This document shows, piece after piece, positions 54,092-60,328 of a DNA stretch of 60,328 nt. Where the stretch lies: positions 4,884,281 through 4,944,608 of the forward strand of contig NZ_KB235948.1 of assembly GCF_000332335.1 (NCBI RefSeq), given 5' to 3'. The notes under the pieces were generated by a model. The model worked only from the letters and a program-made list of their open reading frames with translations. It did no database searches and was not told where the DNA came from. Each line of letters starts with the position of its first letter. Positions within the stretch are counted from its first letter, which is position 1. This DNA comes from Kamptonema formosum PCC 10802 (lineage in GTDB: Bacteria; Cyanobacteriota; Cyanobacteriia; Cyanobacteriales; Oscillatoriaceae). The translations under genes and the position numbers were made by a program.

Positions 54092-54745
54092 ATGACGTGC
54101 AAATCTGATGACAGTATTAAGACGCTTACTCACGAAGGCGAAACCTTCCTCCAAGTGGGGAACTACGACAAGGCTATAGATTGCTTTACCGCAGTCATCG
54201 AGAAAAAGCCTTCCGCTTGGGTCTACGCCCACCGGGGTGAAGCCTACCGCTTACAAGCGTCCTTTAACAATGCGCTCGATGACTTTGAGAAAGCTATAGA
54301 ATTATCAGGAGGAGCCAATAGCAAGTACGCCTGGGCCTACGCTCACAAGGGTGAGACGCTCCGCGTGATGGGAGGGCCTAGCAAGAAGAAAGCTCTCACG
54401 GATTTCACTCGCGCTGTGGAAATAAACCCCAAGTACGCCTGGGCTTACGCCCACCGTGGTGGGAGCCATGACTTGTACAACCAAAGCGAACTGGAGCCAG
54501 CTCTGGAAGATTTTGACAAAGCCATCTTGCTGTATCCCAAATACGCCTGGGCCTTTGCCTTCCGGAGTGCCGTCTACTTGTTTTTGGGCGAGGGTGACAG
54601 AGCGTACTACGATCTGCTGCATGCTATATCGCTCGACAATACTATAGTTCGCGATCCGATAATCCGGCAACTTAAGGGATCTCTAAGGAATCGCATTGCA
54701 GAGAACAAGAACAATAGTAAAATTAAGACTCCCTTGCCAGATTGA
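54092..54745 (+). CDS. second TPR-repeat protein within the borosin cluster
   Basis: A 217-residue protein with about five TPRs sharing the KYAWAYAHRGxxx signature (KYAWAYAHKGETLRV, KYAWAYAHRGGSHDLYN, KYAWAFAFRSAVYLFLGEGD). The common YAWA-AHRG motif shows that it and the previous protein are paralogues. A good ribosome site (TAGGAGGG) precedes ATG 54092. It is followed after 106 bp by the putative precursor gene. Confidence 0.85.
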   Translation: MTCKSDDSIKTLTHEGETFLQVGNYDKAIDCFTAVIEKKPSAWVYAHRGEAYRLQASFNNALDDFEKAIELSGGANSKYAWAYAHKGETLRVMGGPSKKKALTDFTRAVEINPKYAWAYAHRGGSHDLYNQSELEPALEDFDKAILLYPKYAWAFAFRSAVYLFLGEGDRAYYDLLHAISLDNTIVRDPIIRQLKGSLRNRIAENKNNSKIKTPLPD

Positions 54746-54851
54746 GTTACAATTCTGCTGAGAGCCAACTGTGTGCTGGACGCAGAGTAAATGGCCCATT
54801 TTTCAGACTGTGCGCTCAAATTCTAAGAACTAGACCCATGAGGTGCATACC

Positions 54852-55163
54852 TTGAGCAAGTTATTCGATTTTTTGACCGATTTGACCACAAATCCCAGAC
54901 AGCAAGAAGCATTCGCGAAGGCTCCTGACACCGTTATGGCTGCGGTAGGGCTATCGGAACTGGAGCGAGCTGCGCTAAAGAGCGGGAATTCCGCCCGCAT
55001 TGCTGCCACCTTCACCAATCATATTATTCCTTCTGCTTTTTCACTTGTAGATCCTGCTCCTGATCCTTTCCCCGACCCAGACCCCCCGGACTCAGATGAG
55101 CCTGATTCAGATTCTCCAGATGGAGAAAACCGAGCGCTAGGACAGCAGTACGCATCAAAATAG
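54852..55163 (+). CDS. putative split borosin precursor peptide
   Basis: A 103-residue protein. Residues 1-52 (MSKLFDFLTDLTTNPRQQEA, then FAKAPDTVMAAVGLSELERA and ALKSGN) resemble the helical borosin-binding domain of SonA-type precursors, a LigA-like leader with the pattern PxxVMxxxGLxxxExxAL. A short hydrophobic segment IIPSAFSLV (58-66) is followed by a run of DP/PD pairs, SD repeats and the C-terminal GQQYASK. No enzyme motif. TTG 54852 has GAGGTG 6 nt upstream and matches the family N-terminus; the in-frame GTG at 54843 is less good. Which residues are methylated cannot be read. Confidence 0.75.
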   Translation: MSKLFDFLTDLTTNPRQQEAFAKAPDTVMAAVGLSELERAALKSGNSARIAATFTNHIIPSAFSLVDPAPDPFPDPDPPDSDEPDSDSPDGENRALGQQYASK

Positions 55164-55312
55164 GAACGGCTCGCAGGTAGAAAGTGACATTCCCCACAGA
55201 TGAGCATTTATATACTTGCGCCGCTCTCATATTTTCAGAAAAAATAATTAGCTTGTATGCTGTCGCTTTTTAGCCACTGAAGCGCTTAAAAGCGAGATAG
55301 GTTAATAGCGGG

Positions 55313-55338
55313 AAAACCCTGCTGTAGCGGGGTTTTTT
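55313..55338 (+). terminator. rho-independent terminator after the precursor gene
   Basis: AAAACCCTGC-TGTA-GCGGGGTTTT with two mismatches, then TTTTTTC. A weaker hairpin (CGCTTTT/AAAAGCG) lies just upstream at about 55264-55293. Confidence 0.75.
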
Positions 55339-55442
55339 CGTAAGGAGCGATGGGACAAAAGGGTGCTGGATATCCCTGAAAGTTTGGCAGGGAAATTGCT
55401 AAAATATAATAGGCGGGTCACAAAAAAGGATAGCAAGTAAAA

Positions 55443-58400
55443 ATGATAACGATTTCTGGCTGCCAGATAACCCAACAGCTGCACGAAAGCGCTTCCTCAC
55501 TGGTGTTTCGGGCAATGAGGCCAACAGATGGCCAGCCGCTTGTCCTCAAAATGTTGAAACAAGCCTATCCCCCGCCCGAAATAGTGGCCCAGTTCAGACG
55601 GGAGTATGAAGTCACCCGCAGCTTGAACTTGGCGGGAGTGGTGGATGCCTACAGCTGGGAAAGCGACAGCAACCGTCCGGTGATGGTGCTGGAAGACTTC
55701 GGCGGAGAGTCCCTCGCTAAGCTCAATCTAGCTGGGAGCTTGACTTTAACCGGCTTTCTCCCCCTAGCGATTGAAATTGCCAGCATTTTAGGCCAAATTC
55801 ATCAAAGATATATTATCCACAAAGATATCAACTCGTCCAACATCCTCTTCAACCCAGCAACCCAACAAGTCAAAGTCATTGACTTTGGCATTTCCACAGT
55901 GCTTTCGCGAGAAAACCCAACGTTTGGCAATCCCAATTTGCTGGAGGGAACACTGGCATATATCTCCCCAGAACAGACGGGACGGATGAACCGGGCGATC
56001 GATTACCGCACAGATTTTTACTCCCTGGGGGTAACATTCTACGAGTTGCTGACCGGCCAGTTGCCTTTTGCCACGGATGATGCCCTGGAATTAGTGCACT
56101 GCCACATTGCCAAAGTGCCGGCACCCCCGCACGACCTCAAACCCGACATTCCCCAGACGGTTTCAGAAATCGTGCTGAAACTGATGGCCAAAAATGCCGA
56201 AGACCGCTACCAGTCCGCGCGGGGGCTGGTTGCGGACTTAGAGGAATGCCTGCGACAGTGGCAGGCAAAAAATCAGATTGACCCCTTCCGACTCGGACGG
56301 CATGATATTTCCGACCGGTTCCAAATTCCGCAAAAGCTTTACGGACGGGAAAAGGAAGTCGCAACCCTGATGGCTGCGATTGAGCGAGTCAGTTCTGGGG
56401 CGAGCGAAATGATACTGGTTTCCGGCTATTCCGGCATCGGCAAGTCAGCCCTGGTGCAGGAAGTCTACAAACCCCTGACCAAGCAGCGCGGCTACTTCAT
56501 CTCCGGAAAATTTGACCAATTTCAGCGCAATATTCCCTACGCATCGCTGATACAAGCATTTCGGTCGCTGGCGCAGCAACTGCTCACCGAAACAGAAGCC
56601 CAAATCGCCCGCTGGCGGGAGAAACTCCAGGCGGCTTTGGGAGCGAATGGACAGGTGATTGTAGAGGTCATCCCAGAAGTGGAGCTGATTATTGGCCCCC
56701 AACCTTCCGTCCCCGAACTGGGTGCCGCCGAAGCGCAAAATCGCTTTAACCTGGTGTTTCAAAACTTCATTAAAGTCTTTACCCAGCCGCAACATCCCCT
56801 GGTTGTTTTCTTGGACGATTTGCAGTGGGCGGATGGGGCTTCTCTGAAATTAATTCAGCTGCTGATGGCGGCGGCGGAACCCGGACTGTCCTTAATCGGG
56901 GCGTATCGCGACAACGAAGTCAGCGATGCGCACCCGCTGATGCTGGCAATTGAAGAGATAAAAAAAGCCGGCGCAACCGTCAATCAGATTTCACTTTTCC
57001 CCTTAGCCACACGGCACATCACCGAGTTGATTGCTGACCTGCTGCACTGCCAGCCAGCGCCGGCCCAACCGCTGGCAGAATTGGTGCGGGCCAAAACCGG
57101 CGGCAATCCCTTTTTCGTCACAGAGTTTCTCAAGTCCCTGTATGCCGAACAGCTGATTGCCTTTGACTATCAGCGGAACTCCTGGCAGTGGGATTTGCGG
57201 CAAATCCAAAGCCGGCAGATCACAGATAACGTCGTGGAACTGATGGCGGCCAAAGTGCAGAAGTTACCGCCAGAAACCCAAGCCGTGTTGAAGCTTGCCG
57301 CTTGTGCCGGCAACCAGTTCGACTTGGACCGGCTGGCGGTTGTGTCTGAAAAAGCGCCGCGAGAAACAGCCGCCGATTTGTGGCCGGCGATAGCAGAGGG
57401 TTTTGTTTTGCCCCTCTCCGACACCTACAAGTTGATGGAACTGGATGTGGAAGGTCTTTCCGATCAGGTGTCGGCGGAGTACAAGTTTGCCCACGACCGC
57501 ATCCAGCAAGCGGTCTATTCCCTAATTCCGGAAGCGGACAAACAGGCGGTGCATCTGCGGGTGGGGCAGCTGCTGCTGCAGAATACGCCGGCAGAGGAGC
57601 TGGAGCTGAAAATATTTGATATCGTCAACCAGCTCAACCAAGGTCGGGCGTTAATCGGGGAGCAAACCGAGCGCGATGAGCTGGGCCGGTTAAATCTGCA
57701 GGCGGGGAAAAAAGCAAAAGCCTCGGCAGCCTATCAGTCGGCGTTGAGCTATTTGCAGCTCGGCATTGGACTGCTGGGCGAGAATAGCTGGCAGACCCAG
57801 TATGACCTGACCCTAGCACTCTATGAGGAAGCGGCAGAGGCTGCGTATCTCTGCGGCGACTTTGAGGAGATGGAGCGATTGGGAGCCCTCGTCTTGGAAC
57901 GCGCTTTAACGCCGCTGGACAAAGTGGCAGTCTATGAAGCGAAGATCCTAGCCTATTCAGCACAAAGCAAACTGCTGCTATCACTGCAGACTGGCCTCGA
58001 ATTTCTAAAGTTGTTGGATCTGATCTTTCCCGAAAAGCCAACTTTGGCAGATATTATGCAAGCCCTACAGGAAACACAGTCAGTTCTGGCAGGGAAAGAG
58101 CCACGAGACTTAATCGAGCTGCCGGCAATGACAGAGCGGGCAAAACTGGCAGCCATGCGGATTCTGACCAAGTTATGTCTGCCAGCCTTTGTTGCCATGA
58201 ACGAACTGATACCATTGCTAATCGGCAAACAAGTAAATTTATCGGTCGAATATGGCAATGCCGCTGATTCTGCCTATGCGTATGCGATGTACGGTCTCAT
58301 CCTCTGCGGTGGGGGAGACATTGATACTGGCTATCTATTCGGCCAACTTGCTTTACAGGTGTTAGAACGGTTGAATGCTAAAAAGCTCAAAGCCAGAACC

Positions 58401-60328
58401 TATTTTATGGTGAGCGCATTTGTAACACATTGGAAAGAACGCCTTAGGGATATAGTTCCCCTTTTTTTAGAGAGCTATCAAAGCGGATTGGCTGCCGGAG
58501 ATTTAGAATTTGCCGCTAATGGATCGGCCACTTACTCTATTACTTCCTATTTAGCGGGTAAGGAGTTGAACGAACTGGAACGAGAAATGGCAAAATATGG
58601 AAAAGCCCTTGCCAAGCTCGGACAAGAAACTATTTTGCATTACCATTTAATCTACTGGCAGGCAGTCTTGAACTTGCTGGGTAGATCGGAAAATAGGTGC
58701 CGTTTAATGGGTGAAGTCTACCGAGATTACAAAATGCTGCCACTCCACATTGCAGCCAGGGATAGAGGCTCCCTTTTTAATCTTTATTTTAACAGTAAGA
58801 TCCTCTTTTATCTGTTTCAAGAAGTAAGACAGGCTAGTGAATATCTAGAAATAGCAGAAGAGTATTTTATCCAGTTGGAGACATCTCTCTATGCTCCTCC
58901 ATACAATTTGTATAATTCGCTGATTCGGCTGGCCGTATTTCCTGACGCCCCCGAATCCGAGCGAGAGCGCATCCTGGAGAAAGTCGCCGCCAACCAGGCG
59001 AAAATGGAAACCTGGGCCAAGCACGCCCCCATGAATTGCGCCCACAAATTCCACCTCGTGGAAGCGGAACGCGCCCGCGTGCTGGGCAACTATGCCGAAG
59101 CCCGAGAGCACTACGACTCGGCAATCGCCCTCGCGCAAGAAAACGAATACCTCAACGAAGAAGCCCTCGCCTGCGAACTGGCGGGCCGGTTTTATCTCGC
59201 CCGTGGCCAAAACCGCATCGCCCGCCACTATTTGCAAGACGCCCACTATGCCTACCAGCAGTGGGGTGCGGTGGCAAAAGTCAAGGACTTGGAGGAACGA
59301 TATCCCCAGTTTCTCGCACCGGCATCCTCCGCAACCAAAAGCGCCACCATCTCCACCACCGGCAGCGGTTCCGGCGAAACCCTGGACTTAGCCACCGTCG
59401 TCAAAGCCTCGCAAGCGATAGCCGGTGAAATCGTCCTCGACAAATTGCTCGCCAAACTCATCAACCTCGTCCTGGAAAATGCCGGTGCTCAAAAAGGTTT
59501 CCTCATCCTTTCCGATAGCGGCAAACTCACCATTGAAGCTGCCCTTCACGCCGACAATCCCGCCGAAGTTCTGCAATCAATTCCCGCCCTTGACAGCGGA
59601 CTTCTCCCCGCAGCCATCATCAATTATGTCGCCCGCACGCAGGAAAATGTCGTCTTAAACGACGCCAGCAGCGAGGGAATCTTCACCACAGACTCTTATA
59701 TTACCGCAAACCAGCCCAAATCCGTCTTGTGCGCCCCTATCCTCAACCAAGGCAAACTCACCGGCATCCTCTACCTGGAGAATAACATCGCCAACGCCGC
59801 ATTTACCGCCGACCGGCTGGAAGTGGTGAGAATCCTTTCCGCCCAAGCAGCCATCTCCATTGAAAACGCGCTCCTGTACCGAACCCTAGAGCAAAAAGTC
59901 ATCGAGCGCACCGCCCAACTCGCCGCCGCCAACCAAGAAATCACCCTGCTCAACGAGCGCCTGAAAGCCGAGAACATGCGGATGGCGGCGGAACTGGAAA
60001 TCACGCGCCGGTTGCAGCGGATGATTTTGCCCAAAGAGGAAGAACTGCATCAAATCCCGGAACTGGATATTGCCGGTTTCATGGAGCCCGCCGACGAAGT
60101 GGGCGGCGACTACTACGACGTGCTGCAAAGCCACGGGCGCGTTAAAATCGGCATCGGCGACGTAACCGGACACGGCTTAGAAAGCGGCGTGCTGATGATC
60201 ATGGTGCAAACCGCAATCCGCACCCTGCTGGAAAATAGCGAAACCGACCCCAAAAAATTCCTTGACACCGTTAACCGGACGATTTATAATAATGTTACGC
60301 GGATGAATTCCGACAAAAACCTCAGCCT
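55443..60328 (+). CDS. multidomain Ser/Thr kinase, AAA ATPase, GAF and SpoIIE-phosphatase protein (partial)
   Basis: Open from ATG 55443 to the window end (1,628 codons, C-terminus missing). The kinase domain spans ~1-275 with IIHKDINSSNIL (HKD in place of HRD, ~125) and VIDFGIS (~147). The P-loop NTPase has GYSGIGKSALVQ at ~327 and VVFLDDLQWADG. A long helical region follows, then GAF at ~1330-1475, a coiled coil, and a PP2C/SpoIIE domain (QRMILPKEEE, EVGGDYYDVLQ, IGIGDVTGHGLESGVLM) that usually ends such proteins. These giant proteins are common in filamentous cyanobacteria and integrate stress signals. A terminator separates it from the borosin genes, so a shared function is not implied. 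Confidence 0.92.
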   Translation, partial: MITISGCQITQQLHESASSLVFRAMRPTDGQPLVLKMLKQAYPPPEIVAQFRREYEVTRSLNLAGVVDAYSWESDSNRPVMVLEDFGGESLAKLNLAGSLTLTGFLPLAIEIASILGQIHQRYIIHKDINSSNILFNPATQQVKVIDFGISTVLSRENPTFGNPNLLEGTLAYISPEQTGRMNRAIDYRTDFYSLGVTFYELLTGQLPFATDDALELVHCHIAKVPAPPHDLKPDIPQTVSEIVLKLMAKNAEDRYQSARGLVADLEECLRQWQAKNQIDPFRLGRHDISDRFQIPQKLYGREKEVATLMAAIERVSSGASEMILVSGYSGIGKSALVQEVYKPLTKQRGYFISGKFDQFQRNIPYASLIQAFRSLAQQLLTETEAQIARWREKLQAALGANGQVIVEVIPEVELIIGPQPSVPELGAAEAQNRFNLVFQNFIKVFTQPQHPLVVFLDDLQWADGASLKLIQLLMAAAEPGLSLIGAYRDNEVSDAHPLMLAIEEIKKAGATVNQISLFPLATRHITELIADLLHCQPAPAQPLAELVRAKTGGNPFFVTEFLKSLYAEQLIAFDYQRNSWQWDLRQIQSRQITDNVVELMAAKVQKLPPETQAVLKLAACAGNQFDLDRLAVVSEKAPRETAADLWPAIAEGFVLPLSDTYKLMELDVEGLSDQVSAEYKFAHDRIQQAVYSLIPEADKQAVHLRVGQLLLQNTPAEELELKIFDIVNQLNQGRALIGEQTERDELGRLNLQAGKKAKASAAYQSALSYLQLGIGLLGENSWQTQYDLTLALYEEAAEAAYLCGDFEEMERLGALVLERALTPLDKVAVYEAKILAYSAQSKLLLSLQTGLEFLKLLDLIFPEKPTLADIMQALQETQSVLAGKEPRDLIELPAMTERAKLAAMRILTKLCLPAFVAMNELIPLLIGKQVNLSVEYGNAADSAYAYAMYGLILCGGGDIDTGYLFGQLALQVLERLNAKKLKARTYFMVSAFVTHWKERLRDIVPLFLESYQSGLAAGDLEFAANGSATYSITSYLAGKELNELEREMAKYGKALAKLGQETILHYHLIYWQAVLNLLGRSENRCRLMGEVYRDYKMLPLHIAARDRGSLFNLYFNSKILFYLFQEVRQASEYLEIAEEYFIQLETSLYAPPYNLYNSLIRLAVFPDAPESERERILEKVAANQAKMETWAKHAPMNCAHKFHLVEAERARVLGNYAEAREHYDSAIALAQENEYLNEEALACELAGRFYLARGQNRIARHYLQDAHYAYQQWGAVAKVKDLEERYPQFLAPASSATKSATISTTGSGSGETLDLATVVKASQAIAGEIVLDKLLAKLINLVLENAGAQKGFLILSDSGKLTIEAALHADNPAEVLQSIPALDSGLLPAAIINYVARTQENVVLNDASSEGIFTTDSYITANQPKSVLCAPILNQGKLTGILYLENNIANAAFTADRLEVVRILSAQAAISIENALLYRTLEQKVIERTAQLAAANQEITLLNERLKAENMRMAAELEITRRLQRMILPKEEELHQIPELDIAGFMEPADEVGGDYYDVLQSHGRVKIGIGDVTGHGLESGVLMIMVQTAIRTLLENSETDPKKFLDTVNRTIYNNVTRMNSDKNLS

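Noticed and set aside
54852-55163. Nif11-type RiPP leader
   Set aside because: The helical leader superficially resembles Nif11, but it lacks the Gly-Gly cleavage site; a SonA/LigA-like borosin-binding domain fits better next to this enzyme.

Overview
The window comes from a filamentous, phycoerythrin-containing cyanobacterium of the Oscillatoria/Microcoleus/Phormidium kind. The evidence is a photosystem II D2 gene, a complete phycoerythrin (PE) region with cpeCDESTR-type and cpeBAYZ-type operons, an SLH-OprB porin, HIP1 octamers (GCGATCGC), abundant 7-bp STRR repeats, miniature transposable elements, and very frequent GCCGGC/GCCGGT/ACCGGC words. No rRNA, tRNA or CRISPR array was recognised.

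Layout. 1-3.1 kb: end of a psbD copy, a structured RNA (possible group II intron remnant), pterin-carbinolamine dehydratase and a GAF-HD-GYP signalling protein. 3.9-9.0 kb: SLH porin, Rrf2 regulator beside cysteine synthase, J-domain protein. 9.0-12.5 kb: gene-poor DNA with several MITEs, one nested inside another, and an FHA-type pseudogene. 12.5-19.5 kb: FetB-like permease, an unknown membrane protein, an SDR, sucC and sucD. 19.6-25.1 kb (minus): an ABC-2 exporter with two paralogous permeases around a 21-bp minisatellite. 25.7-34.2 kb: leuB, fructosamine kinase, a decayed PAS-EAL gene, a small conserved protein, a metallo-beta-lactamase-fold protein and a frameshifted ankyrin gene.

34.3-43.8 kb is the PE island. 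A CpcS/CpeS-like lyase is followed by cpeC, cpeD, a CpcD-domain protein in the cpeE position, cpeS, cpeT and cpeR on the plus strand. On the minus strand, convergent, lie cpeB, cpeA, cpeY and cpeZ. Rod linkers, apoproteins, bilin lyases/chaperones and the activator are therefore together. Two products are odd: CpeZ carries an N-terminal CpcD domain, and the cpeE-position protein is a CpcD domain with a long Ala/Pro/Glu repeat and a Lys-rich tail. The two CpcD domains resemble each other closely.

44.3-50.4 kb: a GbsR/MarR regulator and a tripartite efflux operon (HlyD, two MacB-type permeases, LolD-type ATPase). 50.5-51.9 kb: a Y1 HUH transposase next to inverted REP-like hairpins and a perfectly spaced 264-bp tandem duplication.

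52.2-55.2 kb is the most notable locus: a tetrapyrrole-methylase-fold enzyme that matches the split borosin peptide alpha-N-methyltransferases, two TPR proteins, and a 103-residue peptide whose N-terminal half looks like a borosin-binding leader and whose C-terminal half is a Pro/Asp-rich candidate core. It is read as a split borosin RiPP cluster with unusual TPR partners. A giant Ser/Thr kinase-AAA-GAF-SpoIIE protein follows and runs off the window.
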